Assembly (NCBI GenBank): GCA_964036295.1
Contig: OZ038468.1
Location: forward strand, 196,001-260,000
Reading direction: 5' to 3'
Source of the DNA: Plumapathes pennacea
Taxonomy: Eukaryota > Cnidaria > Anthozoa > Antipatharia > Myriopathidae
Length of the DNA: 64,000 bases
Below are positions 24,610 to 45,934 of the stretch, one piece after another (position 1 is the stretch's first letter; the number at the start of each line of letters is the position of its first letter). Position numbers and translations under genes: made by a program. The notes under the pieces are model-generated. The model was not told the DNA's origin and did no database searches. It was given only the letters and a program-made list of their open reading frames with translations.

Positions 24610-26975
24610 GCGTGCCGGTTTGTTATGCGAACTTTGAAGTCTTCTTACTCGCAGATCGATTTAGACATAATCTTAAATTGCACATCAGCACATTTCTCAA
24701 ACATACAGAAACATTCCCGAAAACGTTTATGTGATTCTAATAATTTGCCGAGACTCTTCGTCGTTTTTACTAAGGGCCAAAAAATTCATTTATTTCTAAT
24801 AAAATTTGACCGCAAATGGATGAAATCAAAGGCTCTGGAAGAATCCGATTTTTTGATGACCTTGATTGGTTATTTCAAATACAACGCAAAACAACCGGAA
24901 CAACACCAACGACGGCGAAACTTTAACAGCGGCGATGAAGTTTGCGGGGACCCAGTTGATTGCATCTGCATAAGGCAGCGAAGATAACAAGATGAAGCAG
25001 TTCGCCAGCTTGCAACTTGACCCAACGGTGGCTTTGCAACCAAATTCTGGCCCTGGCTGCTGTTCTTAAACTCGGCCTTTGCGATCGAGCACTTGTCTTC
25101 AAAGTTTGAAGCAACCTCATGTCGGTACATTATGTCTTCAGGCAACTTTGAAGCACATTTCTGTCAAGTCTTGTTACTTGCACATTGATTTAGATATAAT
25201 CATAAATTGCACATCAGCACATCTCTAAAACATACAGAATTTTGTTAGATATTTTGAGTGGGTGACCACTGGCGATTAGGTTGCATTCAACATAATGAAC
25301 GAAGAGCGGGGCGGGGTTGGGTGGGGTTATGGGTCCCTTTTCAATGCCTGCAGCGTTCCCTCTCCACTTCCGCATTATTTACCTCGCCCCACTTCTACTC
25401 CTGTAAACAAACGGGAACGCTGCGACACGTTTATACGTCGCACAGTCGCAAAATTATAACACACATCCAACCATCTAAAGATCCCACCATCACTCTCGGA
25501 GTGAAAGGTTTCAAGTGATCAAGTCCGAAGTAGTGCATTATTTCTCCATTCCACTTCGATTATTTGATTCGAAGTTTATAGGTATTTCACCTACTACATG
25601 CTCAAAAAGCTGCGAGCTTTTCGCAGCAAAACACTTCTCAATTAACGGATGACCTATTTGGCAATACTAGAGCAGCGTCAGTAGGGGTCTTGCTTTATCA
25701 CAGGAACCAGGAAACACCACAACAGAAGACAGCAGATTCTGTGTGCGGCAGACATTTTGTAAGTGTTTGTTTAAGGAATACTTCGTGCAAGCGAATAGAA
25801 AAAGACTTTGAAACTAATCAATCAGGAAGTGCCCTTTGGACATAGTTAGCCAATCAGCATTAAAGTACTTGCAAACAAGAAAGCAACCGCTTCCAATAAA
25901 TTGGTTTTATAAAATAACTATGATACTACACCCGTTCTGCTTGGCTGAAATACAATGTTAGACCTGGTTCGACTTGGTTCGACTTGGTATGACTTGGTTC
26001 GACTTGGCTTGACTTAGTTCAACTTGGTTCGACCAGTTGGCTCGACTTGGTTCGACTTTGTTTGACCAGTTGGTTCGACTTGGTTCGACTTTGTTCGACC
26101 AGTTGGCTCGACTTTGTTCGACTTTGTTCGACCAGTTGGTTCGACTTGGTTCGACTTTGTTCGACTTGGGAGCACCGTTTGACCACCTGCACGTGCAGTG
26201 ATTTTTCAAACTCAAAACCCGGCTCGAGTTGGCTCGACTTGGAAGACTAGCCCGTTTGGCCAGGGCAAGGACTTCTAATCCTGCAACATTCTTATGCTTA
26301 TCTGGGGTATGACGTAACCAGCCTTGTCGTACTGCATTTGATTCAATGGTATGTAGGACGATTCATCTTCGGAATTGTTACGCGTTGTCATGTTGCTTGC
26401 TGAGACACTAAAACAACAACAACAACAACAACAAAACGCGAGCAGTCGATGATATGAATTACAATCGTGAACACAATGTTAACCCTCGCTCCAAGTTCAT
26501 ACAACAAATTCTTCCAACCTCTTAAGAACAAAACGTACGAGTAACCGGTAGTGAGAGTTGATAACTCAATCACCAAGTTCATTATACTGTGAAATATAGA
26601 GCGCCTTTTGGATGACTGTCGACAACCAAAACCAAAGCAATCACAGAGCCAATCAATGAGGCAAGCAAACCCTCTTACGCCCAATTAGAAGTACGAGCTA
26701 AACCAAAACCAAAACCAAAACCAAGTAATTGCGATTGGTTTTTCTAGCTAATGAGCAGTGCGAGGACACGCCATCGCCACTTGCTTGATAAGTCGCAACC
26801 AGGTTTTGCTGTTGCTTTTGATTGGCTAAGAATGTTGCTAAACTTGTTTGGACCAATCGGAAAGCGTAGCAAACGCAAAACCTAAAGCGATCACACGATT
26901 ACTTTCGACTATCATCCGAAAACGGCTCGAAAAGTTGATAATTCTTGGGAGTGAATGTATCTGCTCCGGTTCCCC

Positions 26976-27007
<32 letters not shown>

Positions 27008-27380
27008 ATCCCCAGTTCCTTACAACATTGAAAGGGGGGATGTTGACAGCTGTGGGCATTTGAAATTCGAGATTCAACATTGAATAGAGGGGAGGGGACG
27101 TTACGTTTTCAAATAAAGGAACGATTTGGATTTTTTTCCACATATTTTGCATTATAGCTAAATGGAGCCGTTTTATGGTGCACCATGACTGTCGAAAGTG
27201 ATCGTGTGGTTGCTTCAGTTTTTGCGTTTGCTACGATTTCGAATTGGTCCAAACAAGTTTAGTAGCTAGCACTCTAGTCAATCAAGAACAAAAATCCAAA
27301 CCTGATTGCGCCGATATTCTCACGCTTTAGCAGCAAGTGGTGATACCGTTTCTTTGCACTACTAATAATTAATTAACAAA
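24610..27380. repeat. Segmental duplication, partial block 3
   Basis: It starts in satellite, then matches block 2 from the GGGTGACCACTGGCGATTAG region (25,258) through the minisatellite (25,967-26,170) to about 27,370. There it breaks off before the large inverted repeat. It has no Ly6-like gene. A poly-C run is at about 26,975-27,007. An insertion of unique sequence sits at about 24,815-25,165. Confidence 0.85.
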
Positions 27381-27389
27381 CGGGAATTA

Positions 27390-27912
27390 GGCTTCTAATT
27401 AGCTGATCAAGGGCGCTTTCCATTTGACCAAAAAACCCGGAAATTCTGGAAAATTCAAATGGAACCGCAATTTTTTGGTAAAACATTTTTGGAAATTGTG
27501 GACAACCTCTCGAGGTTGTCCTCTTCTTTAAAAAATTCCGGAATGACCGATGGCAAATGGAAATTGCCCCAAGTGTTTTTCACACTGGATTGGTGGTGTA
27601 CCAACTTACTTTGGTTTTAGTTTATTGCGGACAGTTATCCGGCTTCAGGAAGTGTTAGATGAATGCAGAAGCGCGCATAAATATAAATACCACGTAGCTC
27701 ATGCATTCGGACGATACAAAAACGATAAATAACCGCGCCTTGCAAGTATGCCGCACATAAAGGCACGTTCAAAATCATGCACATTTTGTTAGACTGAGAT
27801 ATTTCGCGGACCACCTAATGATAAATCTTTGCGAGCGGAGTGAAAAATTGCTGTTTTGGTCATAATGCAATACCCATATGGAAGTAAAACAGACACTCGT
27901 TTATGGGGAAAG
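27390..27912. other. Unassigned stretch before the GPCR
   Basis: Low-complexity, AT-rich DNA with an inverted motif ACAACCTCTCGAGGTTGT near 27,503. Open frames are short and show no family features. Confidence 0.4.
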
Positions 27913-28203
27913 TGTATAGAGGATATTACAAGGCGGCGCGAAGATATGAATTTTATTTTTGAGTGGTAAAAACAATATTTTACGAACGAGCGCTTCGCGC
28001 CGCCGTGTAATTTTCTTTTTATTCTATCAAACACGAGTGTTTTACGAGAAATTGCACAAACAACCGTGCAAAAGCGGGAAATGATGCCAACGATATCCTC
28101 ACTAGTGAGGATATGGAAAATACGCCACTCGGGTCCCGGATGTAGTTTCGTATGGATTTTACGCACGGTATATTTTCCAGTAAAACACTCGTGTCTATAT
28201 AAT
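27913..28203. mobile_element. MITE, TATATAG type, abutting a GPCR gene
   Basis: Second copy of the 855-1,195 element, with the left hairpin internally deleted at GCGCTTCGCG/CCGCCGTG. Its right end lies about 8 bases beyond the GPCR stop codon (28,212-28,214, minus strand). On the minus strand it offers AATAAA at 28,018-28,023. Confidence 0.75.
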
Positions 28204-28211
28204 AAATAGTA

Positions 28212-30393
28212 CTATTTGCCACTGTGAAATCTTGTGAGTGGTTTATCATTGGCAGTTGTGATTGGAGTGTACCTTGAAAGATGTTCCTTGGGAGCCACTT
28301 GACTTTTGAAACAAATGCACAAGAACATCTCTTTGATGAGCCTGCGGTAATGTTTTCTGGTCAGTACATAGGTGAATGGGTCCAGTACAAGGCTCAAGAG
28401 GAGCATGCGGCTAACTAGCAAGTCTGCTGACCCGTTTTTCCAGCCGTAAAACGTGTTTCCTATCATACGCACCTGAGATGCAAGAATATCGTGAGCGGAT
28501 AAATAAGACACATAGAACACATAGAAACGAAACAGGAAATAAGAAAGCAATATACAGCAAACAAGAAAAAATAAATAAAAAGAAAAGAAAAGAAAGGAAG
28601 GAAGGAAATTAAGAAAGTGAAAAAGGAAGAAGTAGAAAAAAGGACATACTGTGAGAGAAAGAGATATACACAGAGGCAGACTCTAGCCAGCGACAGAGAC
28701 AGAAGCAGATGATGCGAACGAAGCAAAACAAAATTGCACGCAATCTGCATTCGGACAAAAAAGACACTGCAGCTGAAAAAGTCGAATTTCCGATGTTCAC
28801 AAAACAACAGCAATCATGGATGAGGCCTGTTATAAATGTCCGGTGTGTTTGGAGATTAAAAGAATAATGAAGCATGGGTGTTAAAATCGTCTGCCAAATG
28901 ATGTATTGCTGTGTTGTACAGCTTTGCTCGAGGGTGTCAATTTGCCGCTTTACGATCGTCATTACTGCCAGTTGCGAAGTCGTTATCAGAAGACACAAGT
29001 TGGACTAGCCCTTCTGTTTGCTTTACCTATACAAGCAGCTGTTATCTATAACACCCTCGGTTCAAAATTGAAACTAAAAAAAAAAGAAATTTACTCGAGT
29101 TTACCAAAAAAAGCTGTTAATTTTCCTTGATGGACGAAGCTCTCTGTTAGTTATATCGCGAATGGAGGAGCTGCTAAAAAAATAATGATATTCAACTCGA
29201 TGAACTAGGTCGTCTCTTACTTCTCCCACGTTGATGTGTAATTGACCAAGTTTAAATAAATACCGAAGTTTATCGGTCAAACGGAATAAATGATCAGCTC
29301 GAAAAATCGGCTTTCAGAATCTTGGTTGGACAAAGATAAAGTTTAGTTATGAAAACCGCAAAATATTTATTTTCGTGTTTTCGTCCTCGGTCTTTATCTT
29401 TTCCTTCCTTATATATATTTTTCCTTTGCCTCTACATTTTATAGATGACCTCTACAAGAAGACACGCGAATTAACTATTTGGTGATGCATACAACAGATC
29501 AGCCGATACAAACTCACCCCACCACATAAACACGCCTAACAAACAAATTACACAACCACACGAATACCAGCTGAAACGTAAAAAACATTGGACTCAAACG
29601 TATGTAACAAACTTACCAGATACGGAAGCCATGAAATGAGGAAAATGGCCGATATCACAACCATCATCTTAGCAAACTGCGAATCAATTTCGTCCTTTTC
29701 TTTGCGACGGACAGCCAATACGCGCGGCTGTAAGACATTTATCCGATGTCTCTTCCGTTTAGCGAGTGTAAAAATGACCACGATGTTGGAAACCACTGTT
29801 GTTACAGCCAGAAGGCAACCAAACACAGCGTAAAACACTACAAATGCACGTTCTTCTGAACTCTCGGCAAAACTGTTCACTGAGCAAAATGTTTCACTTA
29901 AACTTAACTTGAAACTCCCGAAGCCAGCGAGGGGAAGACACGAAAACGCGAACGAGCTCAAGCAGATAACGATAATGAATACCTTGGCGCGGTCCAGTGT
30001 CATAGTTCGTCTGTGGTACAGAGGTTTGACAACCGCTACGCAACGGTCCGTTGACATGAGAGCAGCAAGAGCACCAGCGGATACAGAAGCAAATAGAATC
30101 ATTACGCCTTGAAAATTGCACAGTCCATCTCCGCCCGTCCAACTTCCAAAGAAAAAACACATCCAGGATGGAAAACATGATGTGACAAGCGCCCCTAGGT
30201 TTATACAAGACATGGCCAACACGAATAGATTTGGGCTTAATGGCTGTTTTTTGAGAAGCTTCCCTGAGACCACACAAGCAGAAACATTCGCCACAATCCC
30301 GGTTACAGACGTAACAAATAACGCGACTCCGTCTTGAACGCGAAGGCCACCAGCGCTCAGATGAGAACTGTTGTTCATAGCTGCCTCCGCCAT
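28212..30393 (-). CDS. Class A GPCR, prostanoid-receptor-like
   Basis: Two exons on the minus strand: 30,393-29,617 (residues 1-259) and 28,472-28,212 (260-345 plus stop). The 1,144-bp intron begins GTAAGT and ends CAG. The protein is 345 aa with seven hydrophobic segments. Visible class A marks are N36 (TM1), C92 and C170 (TM3-ECL2 disulfide pair), TDRC at 115-118 in place of DRY, SWLPY at 254-258 in TM6, and DPFTY at 290-294 in TM7 for NPxxY. The splice falls at the end of TM6. The GFGS-x-KLSLSETFC pattern of ECL2 and the LDP motif in TM7 recall prostanoid receptors, which sense prostaglandins at the plasma membrane; that assignment is an inference. Asn65 stands where most class A receptors have Asp in TM2. 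A MITE lies directly after the stop. Confidence 0.85.
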
Positions 30394-33090
30394 CGAAGTT
30401 TCAACAAGATTACAGGTTCGTGTTTGCGATTAAAGGCCTATTGTTGCCACAATATTAATTAGCGATTACTAGACTTTCAAGGTAATCAAACGTTCGAACC
30501 CTTTCACTTCGATAATTGATTGAGCGTATCTTGAATGAGAAATGTCCTACTTTTTTCCCTGCGAGTTGAAGCTTGATCAGTTGTCGCTTTTTCGTGTGTA
30601 ATAGAATAATTCCTTGTGGAAATTATTTACGCGATTGGTTCTTTTTTGCTGTACGACGCGAAAACTGTATAGGTTGCATTGATAAACACCTTGAGCGTTC
30701 AAGTCTCGCTAAGGACGCATATTATGTTCAAACAACCGACTTGTCCAGAAAAACAAACCTAGTATGATATCAGCTGTTCCTGAAGACAGCAATATTTTAC
30801 AGATCGCGAAGGTTTTTAACGTGTAATATAAACATACAGGTCTCCTTCATGTCAAAGCGACAATAAATATTACTCAAATTTCCCATGGCAACCCACATGT
30901 GAAAAGGATATGCCTTAAAGAAAAATTAATATTTTATTATTGTCAAGACAAATTTCACCCTGCTAGAAAGTAAAATATAGAGGAAATAAACGTGCATTAA
31001 TTGTTTCGAAAGCTTGTTTTTTTTCTTGCGATGATCCCTTGACAAGTTTTCGTTTCGAAATTTGTCTTTCCTATAACCACAAAAGCAAACGGAAGAAAAC
31101 AAAAACACTAAAAGCCTAATTTTTCTGATATTATATCGTTTAGTGAAAAGCCACCATCTTTTTGTGAGTATTTCCCAGTTCTCAACGCTACATTGCCAAA
31201 TATTTTCCTAACAACAAGGAGTTTGAATTTAAAAGCGGAAAGAGAACATGTCATTAACACAAAACAGGTGTGTCATTCATGACCACATGTAGATAGTTTT
31301 TCCAAGGGCCCAATGATTAAAGATCGAACTATTACAGAGGGAATTGTCGCTAGACCACATTGGTCGCAATTCAAATACTAAATCATTTTGTATTTAGGTT
31401 TCACGCGTTCACGCGATGTATATAAACGAAAATAAGACATAACGAATATTAAAGACCTGTGTTCCAGTTGGTTCTGTATATTTTTAATATTCATCGATGA
31501 AACGCGACACTGAAATTCGATTAATCATTCGATTGTGGCAGGTATTTCTGAAGCACGTCCTTAGAGCACTTATGCTCAAAGAAAACGACAAGGTTTTGTG
31601 AAATAAAAGTTTCATTCAGCAATAAAACAGCAATTTAGAGTAACTCCATTACGAGTCACTGCTTGTTAAGAAAATATTCCTCCAATGCCATCAGCATTTT
31701 ATTTTAAAAATGTAAACGGATATACTCTCGTGTGTTTTTTCTCCTTTTTACAAAGAAAAAAACTTGCCCAAACAAACTCATATACCGAAGTCAAAGTACA
31801 TTCGTAAAACAGCGAAGAGCGCGTTAGCAAAGGCAAGCGCTAACCCAAAAAAATCAAAAGTAAAAGCCTACTCATTAAATTCCAGCTCAAGCGAGACATC
31901 TGACTCGGATTCTGACTCGGATTCTGACTCAGAACCGTAAAAACAAGTTTTTACAAAACTTGAACGAGCTTGCATCGGCTCGAGTCTCGTTTTGGCCACC
32001 CTTTTGCAAGTTTATTGTCATGTCGAACTTGCCTCCACGTGCACCTCGTTTGGCCAGGGCTTAACGCTCCAAACGTGAGCTCAAACTCCTTGAACAGCGT
32101 TCAGAATTCACACATCGACCTTTAGTCAATTTATCATAAGTATTTCTCCACGCCCACGCAATCAAAAACCAGTTCTCCAAAGTACTAGCTTTCCATTGTA
32201 TCTTGCATAATGTGTAGACGCAAATTAGAAAACTCGAACAGAGCACAAAAAAAAGATATCGCAACTTTCTCTGGCGAACAAACAATGAATAACTTGCACA
32301 GGGTTCCTTTCTTTAACTCGATAAAAGTCATCAGGAATCGCAAAGCCGACGACAACGACTAGCGGAAGATACGCGCCTGTCCTTTCGTGAAATAGATTTC
32401 TCTTTTGACATTTCTCGAATCTTCCTTTAGTTATTAAAGATAGCGATGTAGTGTCAGGATTTTTCTTCGCGCCCAGTGCACATATCATTTTATCTTTCAC
32501 ATGTGAAAATATTGATGTTGCCACGGCAACTCCAAACACAAGATAACACATCTGCGCATGTGAGTGACGTCATTCAAGTAATTGGCGCGAAAATTAATTT
32601 TGACGCCAAAGAAGAAGAAGAAGAAACATTATTTAACTACGGAATTTCATCAATCTTTACAGATTGCTTTCCATGAAAGCCGTACTAAATACTAATAAAT
32701 TTATATATAACTTTAATAATTACAATTCAATATAAATATGAATAAACTTCCTATACAGATGAAAGTTATGTACAATTAAAAATTGCATCACAATGGTGAT
32801 CAAGCAAACTTTTGAACGATGCCATAATTATAAAGAAGGCGCACATGCGCTCTTGATCGCGCCAAGGCAAAAATTGCGAGACAAGTTGCTGGAGGGGTGT
32901 TACACCGTGCAACGGCGTTGCAAGTTGCTGCAACGCGTTGCGAAAAGTAGAACTGAGTTCTACTTCGTGCAACGTTGCGCGCAACAAAAAAAATTGCGAC
33001 ACAAGTCCTGTTACACTGTACAATTCTTCAGCAACTTGTCTCGCAACGCCGTTGCAAGACAAGTTGCTGAGAAAATTGCACGGTGTAACA
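30394..33090. other. Intergenic, mostly unassigned
   Basis: A small direct repeat of GACTCGGATTCT is at about 31,898-31,935. AT-rich DNA follows without convincing genes. At 32,855-33,098 there is a MITE-like unit (listed separately). Confidence 0.5.
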
Positions 33091-33091
33091 G
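32898..33091. mobile_element. MITE with TGTTACACCGTGCAA ends
   Basis: The ends TGTTACACCGTGCAAC and TTGCACGGTGTAACA are inverted. Between them, GTTGCAAG and CTTGCAAC motifs recur. It abuts the 3' remnant of the reverse transcriptase element. Confidence 0.65.
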
Positions 33092-34115
33092 GGCCTATAG
33101 AGTGAGCTGATCTGCACTGGAAGGGTAAGTTATTCCACAAAGCAGCCCCACTACATACAAAACTCTTTCGAGTGGATGGTTACCTAATATGGATCATGGA
33201 AACTTGAACAAGATTTGATAACCTGTGATTGGATGCTATTATCATATTTTCAGTTTTGTTAACATTTAGGCTCAGCTTATTTGAAAGCAGCCAATGTCTG
33301 ATATTTTCAAGATCATGGTTAGTAGTATTCTGAGCTATTGATGCAGACTGTGCAGCAATAGTAATGTTTGTGTCATCACCATACATTTTAGCTGTAGAGT
33401 ATTTGAGACATTTAGGTAGGTCATTGATATAGAACAAGAATAGCAGAGGCCCCAAAGTAGAACCTTGAGGCACACCATACGACAATTTACGAGGTTGGGA
33501 TGTACGACCATTTATGACACATTTCTGCTGTCTGTCTGTTAGGTACGATTCAAACCATAGTTGGGGGATACCCTTGATCCCGTACAAGTGTAGCTTCTTT
33601 AGAAGAACAGTGTGATCTACAGTATCAAGTGCTTTTTTCAAATCAAGAAAAACAGCAAAGTTTAGATGCTCATTATCTATGTTGGTGTACCAATCGTTAG
33701 CAGCATTCAATACAGCTGTAAGCATAGAATGATTAGATCTGGAGCCTGACTGAGATTTATTTAGCAAGTTGTTATTTGTAAGATAATCATTAATTTGGTT
33801 GGAGATAATCTTCTCAAAAATCTTTGCTACAACTGATATAACAGAAATTGGTCGGTAGTTGTTGGGACAGATTCGTTCTTTCCTCTTATGGAGAGGAACG
33901 ACCTTAGATATTTTCCATTCAGAAGGGAAAATACCGGTGTCGATAGAGTCGTTAAATATAGTGCAGAGTGGACTAGCAATGACTGGAGCAGCCTCTTTAG
34001 CCAACCTACTGGCTATGTTATCAAGACCAGTGGACTTATTAATCGATAAACCATTAAGTAATTTGTATACAGTGTCATGACTTATCTTAGTAAATTCAAA
34101 CCGCAACCCTTCCAT
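33092..34115 (-). pseudogene. Non-LTR retrotransposon reverse transcriptase, truncated
   Basis: A 311-codon open frame (34,115-33,180, minus strand) covers most of the reverse transcriptase domain of a LINE-type element. Conserved blocks are LDNIASRLAKE, then PLHKRKERICPNNYRPIS, the first catalytic Asp in FLDLKKALDTVDH, YGVPQGSTLGPLLFLFYIND, and the YGDD catalytic pair (usual YADD). No endonuclease precedes it, so the copy is 5'-truncated. The C-terminus runs out at 33,180, and a typical element tail (ALWNNLPFQCRSAHS) appears in another frame at about 33,140-33,080, so the end is frameshifted or deleted. It is related to CR1/jockey-like elements; the exact clade is not resolved. Confidence 0.85.
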
Positions 34116-34347
34116 TAGAAAACCTACGTATAATACCCAGCCATTTAGAAATTATCTGATTTTGGATTTTCTTAGCGTAGTCTAGCGTAAAGTTTTGGAT
34201 TTTCTTAGCAATTTTTGCGTAACCCGTCTCGACACGCCCGCGATATGTTGCCCAGCGTCGTCTCAAGCTCGCTCCCAGGGCCTTTGCAGTACCGTTTGTC
34301 AGTTGCAAGTCATTCGCAAAGTTTGCTCCTGATATTTAACTTTTTCA

Positions 34348-34533
34348 CTCCCAAGCCGAGAATAAAAATTCACCCAACTACTTAAGAAGACAATATGTGA
34401 ACACTGCTGTGAAAATTGATAGTTTGATCAGCTTTCATTTGCAATCAAAAGCCAAGTTCTCTTTACCATATGATATATTTTTGGTGAGTAACTGAAGGAG
34501 AAAATTAAAGTTGATCACTTTTGGGAATGAATG
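34348..34533 (-). mobile_element. MITE of the CCTTTCACTCCCAAG family
   Basis: It runs from TTTTTCACTCCCAAGCCGAG to TTGATCACTTTTGGGAATGA in inverted arrangement, with the GAAGGAGAAAATT core. It lies just beyond the 3' end of SNUPN. Confidence 0.65.
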
Positions 34534-34541
34534 GGTTTATC

Positions 34542-34547
34542 TTTATT
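34542..34547 (-). terminator. Possible poly(A) signal of SNUPN
   Basis: AATAAA on the minus strand, about 300 bases downstream of the SNUPN stop. It is the first clear hexamer I see there; use is not proven. Confidence 0.4.
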
Positions 34548-34842
34548 TTACATTAAATAGAATACTCCATGTACGCTAGCACATACGAGTTATATCTTTA
34601 TGTCAGATTTTACAGGCACTCGAAGATAGCGTGCGTGTTTCCAGGCGGTGATGGAATATTCTAGTATTCTAACCTGACATCGCTCCTCTGTTGTTCCTGT
34701 CTTCTTTCATCCATCAGTGAATTCTTCAATCTCTTGCACGTTCTCTTTATCAGAGTAGCGTTTTCACCTGCACGGAGTTCAGTAAAAGAATCCTAAGTCA
34801 AACGCCCGCAACTCCATTGACTCACAGCTTAAACCAATCAGC

Positions 34843-44556
<9,714 letters not shown>

Positions 44557-45531
44557 CGCTAAAACTAAGCGGAGTTTGCTGTGCTCGATTTGGACGCCAT
44601 CTTGAAAACGGCGAAACACTGGAACGAGTCCCAGGATGCGCTCTGCTTGACCCAGTCCTTTAGATGCGCACCGATCCGTCTTCATTGCCAAACAACAATT
44701 TCTTCCATCAAAAGTGCGTCAGGTTTTCCGCTGTAAGTTCGAGTATTACACGCAAAAAGTCTGTACCAAAAAAGAAAATGTTTCCTGTGATGTATTTTGA
44801 TTTCCTAGTTCTACTTTGTATTATGTCAGGGTTTTTGGTTCCCTTCCTTGCTCACATATGCAATAACGTGTGCGTCATCATTGAAAAATAAGAGTTTGAT
44901 TGGAAAATTTGTCTCCCTGTTTCTTGGAGAGTTTTGGGAACTTTATTTCGGTGTTAAAGTGAAAGATGCCTGGCATCAAGGTCTTCAAGCAAGTGGTGAA
45001 AAATTCTCGATTAAAAATAAGTTGTCTTAGTGCAAGACTTTTTCGTTTTACAGCCGTGATCATTACTCGAGTTTACAGCGGAGACGCTATTAAAATCTGT
45101 ATTAGTTCGGCTGTCAATAATTCGATTTATACCAGTAGAAATTGCTGGTTTCCGTCCAGCTCTAAACCACCTAAAGGTCAACAAATATTTTCACTTCTTC
45201 CACCGAAAACGAGTTTTTTTAATACACGACACCTTTCGTGTGGGAAAGTTACAACTCAATTAGCTTAAAAGCTTGCCGATTTTGTTGGCAATTGCGCGTA
45301 CTGGCCGAACAATGTAACAAATGCAAACCAGTAACTGGTGAAAACACAACTAAACGAAAACACGGAAAGACAAGATGGAGGCCAGCTGGATAAAAACAAT
45401 TCAAATTGTTTTATAACGCGCTTTTCCATACAGATTTTTTACGTGGGATTCATTTCATCCTTCGTCTACTTCTTCTTGCCGATATGTTTAGTTACTATAA
45501 GAAAGAAGTTAATTATGGCATCAGGAAGTTT

Positions 45532-45533
<2 letters not shown>

Positions 45534-45581
<48 letters not shown>
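45534..45581. repeat. Poly-A tract upstream of GPCR 1
   Basis: A run of nearly 50 A residues. In the equivalent place before GPCR 2 (about 48,229) there is only a short AAAAGAAAAA, so the run expanded locally rather than marking a retroposed copy. Confidence 0.9.
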
Positions 45582-45583
<2 letters not shown>

Positions 45584-45934
45584 TGATCGCATAATTTACC
45601 TTGGCGCTTACATTAATAGCGCATACTCTGGTATACAATAAGCAAGAACCTCATTACCGGAGTTTTATTCACTGTTTCAGTTTGATCTCAAGTCGCTAAG
45701 GGTAGATACTGAAAAGGAAATTGTTCGTGTTTCCTATTTGATTGTTTAGTTTTATAAAGAGCTATGGAAATTAACCTTTTAATGAGCCAAAACTTTAACA
45801 GTAGCCAAGCGCAAAAAAGCTAAAGTAATAAGAGGACACAAGATCCTGCGTTGTCAGTACATAATGGCACAGAACATAAATTGAAGCTAAAAGCTTTACA
45901 AAACTCATATCGCTGCGGCGACGAGAAACTATTG

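Noticed and set aside
28463-28998. Hydrophobic minus-strand frames in the GPCR intron (LLLSLSLARVCLCVYLF region)
   Set aside because: They arise from purine-rich plus-strand simple sequence (GAAAGAAAGGAAGG) within the intron and match no family.
45534-45581. Poly-A tract as evidence that GPCR 1 is a retroposed copy
   Set aside because: The tract is upstream of the gene, and GPCR 1 shares long 5' and 3' flanks with GPCR 2, so DNA duplication explains the copies.
45338-45594. Lysine-rich frames ending in a poly-lysine run
   Set aside because: They are produced by the 48-base poly-A tract.
45851-45934. Longer 321-aa version of GPCR 1
   Set aside because: It begins at TTG; the MAENC start at 45,935 is shared by all three paralogues.
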